Below, in pieces: positions 1-6,799 of a stretch of DNA of 64,000 bases. Location of the stretch: assembly GCF_028473745.1 (NCBI RefSeq), contig NZ_CP101137.1:6696001-6760000 (forward strand), read 5' to 3'. The notes under the pieces were generated by a model. The model had not been told where the DNA came from, ran no database searches, and saw only the letters and a program-made list of their open reading frames with translations. This DNA is from Streptomyces sp. M92. Its GTDB lineage: Bacteria > Actinomycetota > Actinomycetes > Streptomycetales > Streptomycetaceae. Position 1 is the stretch's first letter. Each line of letters opens with the position of its first letter. Position numbers and translations under genes: made by a program.

Positions 1-59
1 CGTACGTCCGGCACGGCGGCGCGCCGACCGCGAGCGGCAGGCCCCGCCGCGCCGCGTGG

Positions 60-325
60 ACTACCACCCCGGTGTCCCGGCCGGCTCCCGGCACGGGACA
101 CCGCGGGCCCGCCTCGCGGAACTCCGCCGCCGACGGCGCGCCGCGCACGGTACCCGCGCGGCGCCCCGCACACACAGCGCGGACACCCTCACCGGACCAC
201 GAACGCCACACCCCGCCGACCACCACCCCGACCCCCCGACCTGACCCCAGCACGGGACACCCCAGCCCCGCCTCGCGCAACGCCGCCGTCGGCAACGGAC
301 CGCGGCGCCCCGTACCGCGATGTGC
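60..325. repeat. Degenerate ~159 bp direct duplication
   Basis: Two blocks about 159 bp apart share a run of landmarks in the same order: a CACCACCCCG-like segment (from about 63 and 222), the word CACGGGACAC (92-101 and 251-260), GCCTCGCG (111-118 and 270-277) and a GCCGCCG-containing tract. Between the landmarks the copies differ at many bases. The duplication underlies the C-terminal part of the open frame that continues the antitoxin gene on the minus strand, so it may be what extended that frame. No transposase or other gene was recognised in it. Confidence 0.55.
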
Positions 326-618
326 TCGAGCTTCCCCCAGGACGGGTTCGGCCCCCGGTGTTCCGCCGCGATGCCGAGGCGACGAGGCTCCGCGGGTGCG
401 GAGGCGGTGGTGTCGCGGGCACGGGAGACCGAGGCGACCACCTGGGCCCCGGCCTGCTCCTGAGGAGCCTTGAGGCGCTCGAGGTCGGCGGCGGAGACCA
501 GGGCGACGAGCGGCTTGCCGTGGCGGGTCACGACGGCCCGCTCACCGCCGTACACCACTCGGTCGATCAGGTCCGCCGGCTCAGCCCTGGCTTGCGTCAC
601 CGGAATCCCGTAGGCCAT
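61..618 (-). CDS. Phd/YefM-type antitoxin with abnormal C-terminal read-through
   Basis: Residues 1 to about 92 look like a Streptomyces Phd/YefM antitoxin: start MAYGIPVTQARAE, then the conserved RAVVTRHGKPLVALVSAADLE stretch around residues 27-47 and an ending close to GIAAEHRGP. The start at 618 is supported by GGAGGG just upstream. Family members usually end near residue 90; here the frame runs on to a TAG at 61, adding about 93 Arg/Gly/Cys-rich residues that look like translated non-coding DNA and overlie the duplication. No partner toxin is visible inside the window. The N-terminal half would dimerise, bind its promoter and neutralise a toxin; whether the extended protein works is unclear. 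A sequencing error removing the stop is an alternative. Confidence 0.65.
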   Translation of the reverse strand: MAYGIPVTQARAEPADLIDRVVYGGERAVVTRHGKPLVALVSAADLERLKAPQEQAGAQVVASVSRARDTTASAPAEPRRLGIAAEHRGPNPSWGKLEHIAVRGAAVRCRRRRCARRGWGVPCWGQVGGSGWWSAGCGVRGPVRVSALCVRGAARVPCAARRRRRSSARRARGVPCREPAGTPGW

Positions 619-730
619 GCCCTCCAGCGCACGGTCCGGGGCCGGACGACCGGCTGCGCCACCGTGCGGCGGGGAGGACGATGGGGGCAGGGGCGTGCGC
701 ACACAGGCCACCGGCCGTCAGGAGTACCCC

Positions 731-1090
731 ATGGCAGGCGAACCGTCCTTCTTCGAGCTCGGTGTGGCGGACCCGGAACGGGGACGCGCCTTCTACGGCG
801 GCTTGTTCGGCTGGACCCTGGAACCCGGCCCCTCGGGGCGTGGATTCGCCATCGGTACGGGCGGCGTGCCGGGCGGCCTCCACGGGGGCGACGCGGGGGC
901 CTCGCCGTACCTCTTCTTCCGCGTCGACGACCTGGACGCCGCCCTGGCCCGGGTACGGGAGCTGGGCGGCTCCGTCGAGGACCCCGGTGAGGAGGACGCC
1001 GGGTCGGCGGCCCGGTTCGGCCGCTTCGCGCTGTGCCGGGACAACCAAGGCTCCGCCTTCGGCCTGCACCAGCCGCCGAGCGTCGGCTGA
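731..1090 (+). CDS. Glyoxalase/bleomycin-resistance (VOC) family protein
   Basis: A 119-residue single VOC module. The N-terminus (GEPSFFELGVADPERGRAFY) and the central PYLFFRVDDLDAAL segment are typical of one beta-alpha-beta-beta-beta unit, and the end FALCRDNQGSAFGLHQP fits the last strand with its metal-site region. Such proteins dimerise and are either small-molecule binding or metal-dependent lyases/dioxygenases; the substrate cannot be read from sequence. The ATG at 731 is the first methionine at the domain boundary; the 37 upstream residues in frame are low-complexity and were excluded. It is divergent from the antitoxin gene and stands alone. Confidence 0.8.
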   Translation: MAGEPSFFELGVADPERGRAFYGGLFGWTLEPGPSGRGFAIGTGGVPGGLHGGDAGASPYLFFRVDDLDAALARVRELGGSVEDPGEEDAGSAARFGRFALCRDNQGSAFGLHQPPSVG

Positions 1091-1639
1091 CGCCCCCTGA
1101 TCGCCCCTTGCAGCCGCCGACGAACGCGTGATCCTCCCCAATGCCGCGCGCTGCACGCCGACCAGGCGTTGGTGGGGAGGGCGAGCGCCCTGCGTGACTC
1201 GCTCGCGGTCATGCGCCGGCGGGGCGAGACGGCGGAGCTGCACGCCACCGCACCCCCGGGCGCTGCGCGTGCCGGACGGGGAACGGCGTACGGCCCGGGG
1301 CAGTCTTCCGCCGGCTTCCGGCAGTTGAGTAACGCGGCGTCGAAACGGGCCGAACGGCGTACCCCCTTCCGGCGTAGGAACACCTCGGATTTCCGGGCCT
1401 CCGCGGTTGCGCGGGCCGTGCGCCCCGGCGCCGGAACGACTCACTCCGCCGCTGGTCCCGGCATCGTCACCAGCTTCGACGGGGAGCCGAACGGAGCGCC
1501 GCCCACCCGAACGGATGAGTGGTGAGTAACAACACAAAGGGCACGTTCCGTTGGGATTTTCCCACCGGGCGGGACAAGATCCGTGACTGACGACAAGCCC
1601 CCGCCGCAGCGGCGGGGCGGTCCGGGCGGACGCCGAGTC
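1091..1639. other. Spacer between glyoxalase gene and riboswitch; possible gene remnant
   Basis: About 550 bases with no convincing complete gene. On the plus strand around 1142-1290 a frame reads like coding sequence (HADQALVGRASALRDSLAVM and onward) but has no good start, drifts into low complexity and matches no family I recognise, so it may be a gene relic. Near 1545-1580 the sequence TTGGGATTTTCCCACCGG followed by GGGACAAGAT is a plausible promoter for the downstream riboswitch-hydrolase transcript. No tRNA-like cloverleaf was found. Confidence 0.4.
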
Positions 1640-1835
1640 CTGCCGCCGTCCGGACGACCGGTCGACAGGAGTGGATCGGCAGGAGTGGAGGACCCGAGCA
1701 CGACGGGTCGCCGGTACGGCCGTCTCCGGGAGGAGGACGCCGCGCCGAGCAGCCCTTGGGGTGAAGCCGCACCCGTGCGGCCGGGCAACTTCGCCAGCCC
1801 GAATCCGACAGGTCATCCTTCACAGGCGGCTGACG
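1640..1835 (+). promoter_or_regulatory. ydaO/yuaA-type c-di-AMP riboswitch
   Basis: The leader of the NlpC/P60 gene carries the hallmarks of the ydaO class: GGAGGACCCGAGC near 1690 (equivalent of the GGGGACC box), the core CCTTGGGGTGAA near 1756, a short hairpin GCCGC-acccgt-GCGGC, then GGGCAACTTC and CCCGAATCCGACAGGTCATC near 1783-1818. The outer helix can form between GCCGCC (1642-1647) and GGCGGC (1825-1830). In actinobacteria this riboswitch commonly controls secreted cell-wall hydrolases, and c-di-AMP binding turns expression off. The gene start lies about 12 nt after the 3' arm, so control could act at transcription termination or ribosome access; no clear terminator is visible. Confidence 0.85.
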
Positions 1836-1846
1836 AAGGGTTGCGC

Positions 1847-2320
1847 ATGTCTGCGCTCAATCGAGTCCCGTCGCTGATGGCCCGTGCCGGTACGGCCTCC
1901 GCTCTCACCCTCGCCGCCGTGGGCGGCTCCGTCGTGGTCCCCGGCGTCGCCTCCGAGGCGGCCGCGGCGAGCCACGCCACCAAGGCGCTCAAGATCGCGG
2001 CTTCCAAGAAGGGCGCGCCGTACAAATGGGGTGCCATCGGCCCACACCGGTTCGACTGCTCCGGGCTGACGCTGTACTCGTTCAAGAAGGCCGGCAAGAA
2101 GCTGCCGCGCACGGCGGCCCAGCAGTACAACAAGACCAAGCATGTCTCGGCCAAGAACCGAAAGGCCGGTGACCTGGTCTTCTTCCATTCCGGCCGCAGT
2201 GTCTACCACGTCGGCATCTACGCCGGCAAGGGCAAGATCTGGCACGCACCGAAGACCGGGGACGTGGTGCGCCTGCAGAAGATCTGGACCGGCAGCGTCT
2301 GGTACGGCCGGGTCAAGTAG
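1847..2320 (+). CDS. Secreted NlpC/P60 cell-wall endopeptidase
   Basis: A 157-residue exported hydrolase. Residues 1 to about 43 form a signal peptide: basic N-terminus (MSALNRVPSLMARAG), hydrophobic core ALTLAAVGGSVVVPGVA and an AAAA-S cleavage region. The rest is one NlpC/P60 domain with the catalytic cysteine in RFDCSGLTLYSF, the catalytic histidine in VYHVGIYAG and a third polar residue near the WHAP motif. It should cleave stem-peptide bonds of peptidoglycan outside the cell. It has no separate binding domain, so it is of the minimal type. GAAGGG seven bases before the ATG supports this start. Control by the adjacent c-di-AMP riboswitch fits a role in growth, spore or germination wall remodelling. 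Confidence 0.9.
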   Translation: MSALNRVPSLMARAGTASALTLAAVGGSVVVPGVASEAAAASHATKALKIAASKKGAPYKWGAIGPHRFDCSGLTLYSFKKAGKKLPRTAAQQYNKTKHVSAKNRKAGDLVFFHSGRSVYHVGIYAGKGKIWHAPKTGDVVRLQKIWTGSVWYGRVK

Positions 2321-2324
2321 CCCG

Positions 2325-2370
2325 CCCGGGACGGGTGACGGTGCCCTGATCCGCCGTCACCCGCCCCGGG
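2325..2370. terminator. Convergent hairpin terminator
   Basis: Arms 2325-2341 and 2354-2370 pair over 17 bp with a single mismatch around a 12-nt loop. The hairpin lies between the stop of the NlpC/P60 gene and the stop of the oppositely oriented ATPase gene, so it can serve both. There is no U-tract, as usual in Streptomyces. Confidence 0.8.
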
Positions 2371-2400
2371 TACCGGATGCGCGCGTGCCGGGCCTCCGCG

Positions 2401-2892
2401 TCACCGCCTGGGCTCCTGGGTGCCCGCGCACCGCCCCGCGACCGCGGCCGGTTCGGGCTGAACCGCGCGGTCCGGAGGTGTCCAGGGAAGTTCGATGGAG
2501 ACGGTCTTGCCCCCCTCCCGCGTGGGGCGCACCCTCAGCTTGCCGCCGCACTCCGCCGTCAGCCAGCGAATGATCACCATGCCCCGGCCGTTGTCCTGCT
2601 GGACGGCGGCCGGCAGGCGTTTGGGGAAGCGCGGATGGCTGTCGGTGACGCCGATGCGCAGCCGCTCGTCGCGGTCGAGCGCCAGGTCCACGGTGAAGGT
2701 GGGCGACTGGCCGAAGGTGTGCTGGACCGCGTTGGTCGCCAGCTCCGAGACGATGAGCCGGACGGTCTCGGACACCTCCGCCTCCGCCGGCAGGCCCCAC
2801 TCCGCCAGTGTGCCGACCACATAGGTCCGCGCGGCGGCCACCGAGGCCGGATCGCTCGGCAGAGTGACGGATGCTTCCAGATGGTCTGCCAT
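2401..2892 (-). CDS. Anti-sigma/regulatory HATPase_c (GHKL) protein
   Basis: A 163-residue small ATP-binding protein of the RsbW/SpoIIAB-like GHKL type common next to whiJ-like genes. The N box is ETVRLIVSELATNAVQH, with the Mg-binding Asn, followed by the G1-like RIGVTDSHPRFP segment and the QDNGRGMVIIRWL G2 segment. It has no sensor or histidine-phosphotransfer domain. Such proteins bind ATP and either inhibit a sigma factor or act in the WhiJ/AbaA-like regulatory sets. It is transcribed away from the HTH/DUF397 pair, the arrangement seen in abaA- and whiJ-type loci. Start chosen at MADHLEAS, where family similarity begins; GAAAGGGA lies about 11 bases upstream. Confidence 0.82.
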   Translation of the reverse strand: MADHLEASVTLPSDPASVAAARTYVVGTLAEWGLPAEAEVSETVRLIVSELATNAVQHTFGQSPTFTVDLALDRDERLRIGVTDSHPRFPKRLPAAVQQDNGRGMVIIRWLTAECGGKLRVRPTREGGKTVSIELPWTPPDRAVQPEPAAVAGRCAGTQEPRR

Positions 2893-3018
2893 GGCGACGT
2901 CGTCCCTTTCCCACGGGACCGCAGCCCGACACGGAGCGGATGGTTCGAGTACGGTCCCGGACTGGTGCTTCGCCGTCAGACTGCCATCACCGGGGCGGTG
3001 ATGGGCGGCGATCCACCA

Positions 3019-3034
3019 AGATATGCATATATCT
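3019..3034. promoter_or_regulatory. AT-rich inverted repeat, candidate operator of the WhiJ-like regulator
   Basis: AGATAT-GCAT-ATATCT is a perfect inverted repeat with 6-bp arms and a 4-bp spacer. Its composition is strikingly AT-rich for this genome. It lies in the divergent intergenic region, 73 bp before the HTH gene and 127 bp before the ATPase gene, where an autoregulatory operator would be expected. Binding is inferred only. Confidence 0.5.
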
Positions 3035-3106
3035 GTCGCTCGATGCGGTGAACTCTGCGACGGCAGAGCGTATTCGGGCGGCTCATAAGGAGTAGAGGAG
3101 TGGCCC

Positions 3107-3970
3107 ATGCAGCACGGTCCCGTGGTGCGCCGCCGGAAGCTGGGCGCCGAACTGCGCGCCCTGCGCACGTCGGCGGGGATCACCAGCGGTGAGGCGGCCC
3201 GCCTGGTGGGCTGGCACCAGTCGAAGGTCAGCCGGATCGAGACCGGCACGAGCGGGGCGAAACCGGCCGACGTGCGGTTACTGCTGGACGCCTACGGCGT
3301 GGACGACGCCCAGCTGCGGGAGCTGCTGGTGGTACTGGCCGGCACCGACGGGCAGGGCGGCGGCCGGAACGACTGGTGGCACGCCTATCGCGGGGTACTC
3401 CCGCCGACCTACCGGGACTTCATCAGCCTGGAATCCCAGGCGAGCGCGATGCGCACCCTGGAGACCACGGTGGTCCCCGGCCTTCTCCAGACACCGGAGT
3501 ACGCCCGCGCGGTGACGCGCGCCGCGGCGGACGGACTGCCGGAGGAACGGCTGGACACGCTGGTGGAGGTCCGACTGGCCCGGCAGGACGTGCTGCGGGC
3601 CGAGCCACCGCTCCGGCTGAGCGCGGTCCTGGACGAGGCGGTGCTGCGCCGTGAGGTCGGCGGACCCGGTGTCATGGCCCGCCAGCTGGAGCGGCTGGTC
3701 GAGGCCGCGCGCCTGCCCCATGTCCGGCTCCGGGTACTGCCGTTCGCCGCCGGGGCGCACATCGGTGTCACCGGCCCTTTCGTAATCTTCTCTTTTTCGA
3801 GCACTTCTGATCTCGACGTGGTTGTTCTCGACCACTTGACGAGTAGCCTGCATCTCGAACGGAAAGAAGACCTAGAGGCCTACACAGAGGCCTTCAACGC
3901 CCTTCTGGTTCATGCCCTTTCGCCCGAGGACTCGTTGGACTTCATCGCCGCGACCGCGGCGGGCGCGTAA
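3107..3970 (+). CDS. WhiJ-like XRE-family regulator (HTH plus DUF5753), TTA-containing
   Basis: A 287-residue regulator. An XRE helix-turn-helix occupies about residues 8-65 (LRTSAGITSGEAARLVGWHQ through QSKVSRIETG), followed by a DUF5753-type ligand or partner-binding domain with the typical ISLESQASAMRTLETTVVPGLLQTPEYARA stretch (about residues 105-134). Proteins of this type pair with small DUF397 proteins to control development and antibiotic production in Streptomyces. Leucine codon 58 (3278-3280) is TTA, so translation should depend on the bldA tRNA. The 3' end (about 3780-3900) is less GC-rich than its surroundings. A GGAG motif precedes the ATG, and the next gene starts 9 bp after the stop. 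Confidence 0.88.
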   Translation: MQHGPVVRRRKLGAELRALRTSAGITSGEAARLVGWHQSKVSRIETGTSGAKPADVRLLLDAYGVDDAQLRELLVVLAGTDGQGGGRNDWWHAYRGVLPPTYRDFISLESQASAMRTLETTVVPGLLQTPEYARAVTRAAADGLPEERLDTLVEVRLARQDVLRAEPPLRLSAVLDEAVLRREVGGPGVMARQLERLVEAARLPHVRLRVLPFAAGAHIGVTGPFVIFSFSSTSDLDVVVLDHLTSSLHLERKEDLEAYTEAFNALLVHALSPEDSLDFIAATAAGA

Positions 3971-3979
3971 GGAGGCACC

Positions 3980-4234
3980 ATGTCAGGCACCACGTCAGGA
4001 ACCGCGACGGCACGTGTGCGGAACATCCCCGTCAGTACCGAGTTGCCCGGCGCGCGCTGGCTGCGCAGCAGCTACAGCACCGGGGCGAACAACTGTGTGG
4101 AGACGGCCCGGCCGTCGGCCGGCCCCTGGGCCGGCCTGCTCGCCGTGCGCGACTCCAAGGACCCGGCCGGACCCGCGCTGCTCTTCTCCCCCGGGAGCTG
4201 GGCGTCGTTCACCGCCTCGGTCCACCGCCACTGA
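3980..4234 (+). CDS. DUF397 small regulatory partner protein
   Basis: An 84-residue DUF397 protein. The diagnostic parts are the WLRSSYSTGANNCVE segment (the usual W-rkSsyS...g.nCVEva motif), VRDSKDPAGPALLFSPGSW and the terminal F-T-A-S. DUF397 proteins are encoded next to WhiJ-type HTH proteins and are thought to bind their C-terminal domain and switch DNA binding off. Here the gene starts 9 bp after the regulator and has a strong GGAGG, so the two are co-transcribed. Its N-terminal ~20 residues are longer than in the shortest family members. Confidence 0.88.
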   Translation: MSGTTSGTATARVRNIPVSTELPGARWLRSSYSTGANNCVETARPSAGPWAGLLAVRDSKDPAGPALLFSPGSWASFTASVHRH

Positions 4235-4276
4235 TCCGGTCGGTCGTCGGTCGGCGCACGGCCGTGTCACGCCGAC

Positions 4277-5404
4277 TCATGGTCGCGTTTCGCCGATGAC
4301 CCGTACAGCGCGTTCGATCTGTTCCCCGGAGAGGTCCGCACGAGCGGTCAGCCTGAGCCGTGAGACGCCGTCGGGCACGGAAGGAGGGCGGAAGCAGCCC
4401 ACGGCCAGGCCGGCCGCACGGCAGTCGGCCGCCCACCGTACGGCCCCCTCCGGGGAGGGGGCGCGCACCGAGACGACCGCGGCGTCCGGACGTACCGCGC
4501 GATGGCCCTCGGCGGTCAGGCGTGCGTGCAGTCCGGCCGCCACCGCACGCGCCCGCGCCGCCCGCTCGGGCTCGCGGCGCAGCAGCGTCAGCGCCGCCAG
4601 CGCCCCGCCCGCCGCCGCGGGGGCGAGACCGGTGTCGAAGATGAACGTCCTGGCCGCGTTGACCAGATGCTCGATCACCCGGGCGGGCCCGAGCACGGCA
4701 CCGCCCTGGCTGCCGAGCGACTTGGAGAGCGTCACCGTCACGACGACGTCGTCGGCGCCCGCGAGGCCCGCCGCGTGCGCGGCGCCCCGGCCGCCCTCGC
4801 CGAGCACACCGAGACCGTGCGCGTCGTCGACGACCAGCCCGGCCCCGTAGTCCCGGCACGCCCCGGCGAGCGCGGCCAGCGGCGCGGCGTCGCCGTCGAC
4901 CGAGAAGACCGTGTCGGACACCGTGACGGCGGGGCCGTCGTGCGTCGCCAGCGCCTTGCGCACGGCGTCCGGGTCGGCGTGCCCGACCACCTGGGTCGTG
5001 CCGCGCGCCAGCCGGCAGCCGTCGATCAGGGAGGCGTGGTTGCCGGCGTCGGAGACGACGAGGGAGCCGTGCGGGGCCAGGGCGGTGACCGCGGCGAGGT
5101 TGGCCGCGTAGCCGGAGGAGAAGACGAGGGCGGCCTCGAAGCCGCAGAAGTCGGCCAGTTCGTGTTCGAGTTCGGCGTGCAGCTCGGTCGTGCCGGTCAC
5201 CAGCCGGGAGCCGGTCGCGCCGGCGCCCCAGCGCCGCGCGGCCCGCGCCGCCCCCTCGGTGACCTCCGGGTGCCGGGCCAGTCCGAGGTAGTCGTTGCTC
5301 GCCAGGTCCAGCAGCGGCGAGTCGGCCGGACGGGGGCGCAGAATCCGGACGAGGCCCGCCCGGCGGCGCGCCCGGGCCTGCTCGTCGATCCAGCCGAACG
5401 CCAT
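4277..5404 (-). CDS. bioF: 8-amino-7-oxononanoate synthase
   Basis: A 375-residue PLP enzyme of the alpha-oxoamine synthase family, catalysing condensation of pimeloyl thioester with alanine in biotin synthesis. Visible hallmarks are LASNDYLGLARHPEV near residue 32, GSRLVTG, the histidine-containing DAGNHASLIDG, the DDAHGLGVLG motif with the PLP-binding Asp and His, and the Schiff-base lysine in VTLSKSLGSQGG. Length is slightly below the usual ~385-390. GGAGGA precedes the ATG at 5404 by 7 bases. It is divergent from bioB-bioA-bioD across 150 bp, so the two transcripts probably share control. Confidence 0.93.
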   Translation of the reverse strand: MAFGWIDEQARARRRAGLVRILRPRPADSPLLDLASNDYLGLARHPEVTEGAARAARRWGAGATGSRLVTGTTELHAELEHELADFCGFEAALVFSSGYAANLAAVTALAPHGSLVVSDAGNHASLIDGCRLARGTTQVVGHADPDAVRKALATHDGPAVTVSDTVFSVDGDAAPLAALAGACRDYGAGLVVDDAHGLGVLGEGGRGAAHAAGLAGADDVVVTVTLSKSLGSQGGAVLGPARVIEHLVNAARTFIFDTGLAPAAAGGALAALTLLRREPERAARARAVAAGLHARLTAEGHRAVRPDAAVVSVRAPSPEGAVRWAADCRAAGLAVGCFRPPSVPDGVSRLRLTARADLSGEQIERAVRVIGETRP

Positions 5405-5554
5405 GGGTGAGTCCTCCGGGGTTTTGTAGGCAATGGACAGACGATAGCGGTACCGCCACCCCCGCGAGGTGTGGCAATACCCACACGGTGATCTGTCAGT
5501 GTTGTGCAAACTCTCCTTGGCCCGGGGCGGCCACTTAGGACAGGATCGGCTCTC
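5405..5554. promoter_or_regulatory. bioF/bioB divergent promoter region with inverted repeats
   Basis: This 150-bp divergent region holds two symmetric elements: GTGTGG-caatac-CCACAC at 5469-5486 (perfect 6-bp arms) and GTT-GTGCA-AAC at 5501-5511. Either could be the operator of a biotin-responsive repressor. I cannot match either confidently to the known BirA or BioQ site patterns. The area around 5425-5450 (TTTTGTAGGCAATGG) is relatively AT-rich and may hold the bioF promoter. Confidence 0.45.
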
Positions 5555-6799
5555 ATGGACCTGCTGAACACGCTGGTGGACAAGGGGCTTCGGCGCGAGA
5601 CGCCGACCCGCGAGGAGGCCCTTGCCGTCCTCGCCACTTCCGACGACGACCTGCTCGATGTGGTGGCCGCGGCCGGCAAGGTGCGCCGGCACTGGTTCGG
5701 GCGGCGGGTGAAACTCAACTACCTCGTCAACCTCAAGTCGGGCCTGTGCCCCGAGGACTGCTCCTACTGCTCGCAGCGGCTCGGCTCCAAGGCCGAGATC
5801 CTCAAGTACACCTGGCTCAAGCCCGATCAGGCCTCGCAGGCCGCAGCGGCGGGTGTGGCCGGGGGCGCCAAGCGGGTGTGCCTGGTGGCCAGCGGACGCG
5901 GTCCGACCGACCGGGACGTGGACCGGGTCTCGGACACCATCAAGGCCATCAAGGAGCAGAACGAGGCCGTCGAGGTGTGCGCGTGCCTCGGCCTGCTCTC
6001 CGACGGCCAGGCGGAACGGCTGCGCGAGGCCGGCGCCGACGCCTACAACCACAACCTCAACACGTCCGAGGCGACGTACGGGGACATCACGACCACGCAC
6101 ACGTACGCCGACCGGGTGGACACGGTCAACAAGGCGCACGCCGCCGGGCTGTCCGCCTGCTCCGGGCTGATCGCGGGCATGGGCGAGAGCGACGAGGACC
6201 TGGTCGACGTGGTCTTCTCGCTGCGCGAACTCGACCCCGACTCGGTGCCGGTCAACTTCCTGATCCCGATGGAGGGCACGCCGCTCGCCAAGGAGTGGCA
6301 CCTCACCCCGCAGCGGTGCCTGCGCATCCTGGCGATGACGCGGTTCGTCTGCCCGGACGTCGAGGTGCGCATCGCCGGCGGGCGCGAGGTCCATCTGCGC
6401 ACGATGCAGCCGCTGGCCCTGAACCTGGCCAACTCCATCTTCCTCGGTGACTACCTCACCAGCGAGGGGCAGGCCGGCCATGCCGACCTGGAGATGATCG
6501 CGGACGCCGGGTTCGAGGTGGAGGGCGCCGGCGAGGTGACACTGCCGGAGCACCGGGTCGCGGACCGGGGCGGGTGCGGGGCGCACGGGGAGGGCGGCGG
6601 CTGCGGCTCGCACGCGGAGGGCGGGGACTGCGGGTCCTCGCACGAGGGCCGCGGTGTCTGCGGGTCCGTGCCGGCCGAGGGTGCCGGCGGCCGCGGTGCC
6701 ACCGTGCCCGCCGAACCCGCCGTCGCGGGCGAACCGCGTACGGACCTGGTCGCCGTACGCCGTCGTGGTGCCGGAACGGACCTCGCGCCCAATGCCTGA
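5555..6799 (+). CDS. bioB: Biotin synthase with Cys/Gly/His-rich tail
   Basis: A 414-residue radical-SAM enzyme inserting sulfur into dethiobiotin. Cys65, Cys69 and Cys72 (CPEDCSYC) bind the [4Fe-4S] cluster, and the barrel shows YNHNLNTSEATYG and the RIAGGREVHLRTMQPLALNLANSIF region expected around the auxiliary-cluster ligands. The core ends near residue 330. Beyond it is an 80-residue extension with four C-G units (Cys341, 350, 359, 369) interleaved with His and Gly, then an Ala/Pro/Arg-rich end; E. coli BioB (about 346 residues) lacks it. The start at 5555 is 17 codons inside the longest frame and begins the conserved MDLLNTLVDKGL. The stop overlaps the bioA start by 8 bp. Confidence 0.94.
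   Translation: MDLLNTLVDKGLRRETPTREEALAVLATSDDDLLDVVAAAGKVRRHWFGRRVKLNYLVNLKSGLCPEDCSYCSQRLGSKAEILKYTWLKPDQASQAAAAGVAGGAKRVCLVASGRGPTDRDVDRVSDTIKAIKEQNEAVEVCACLGLLSDGQAERLREAGADAYNHNLNTSEATYGDITTTHTYADRVDTVNKAHAAGLSACSGLIAGMGESDEDLVDVVFSLRELDPDSVPVNFLIPMEGTPLAKEWHLTPQRCLRILAMTRFVCPDVEVRIAGGREVHLRTMQPLALNLANSIFLGDYLTSEGQAGHADLEMIADAGFEVEGAGEVTLPEHRVADRGGCGAHGEGGGCGSHAEGGDCGSSHEGRGVCGSVPAEGAGGRGATVPAEPAVAGEPRTDLVAVRRRGAGTDLAPNA

Noticed and set aside
1091..1639. tRNA or small RNA gene in the long spacer
   Set aside because: No cloverleaf, T-loop or anticodon arm could be assembled; the only structured RNA supported is the downstream riboswitch.
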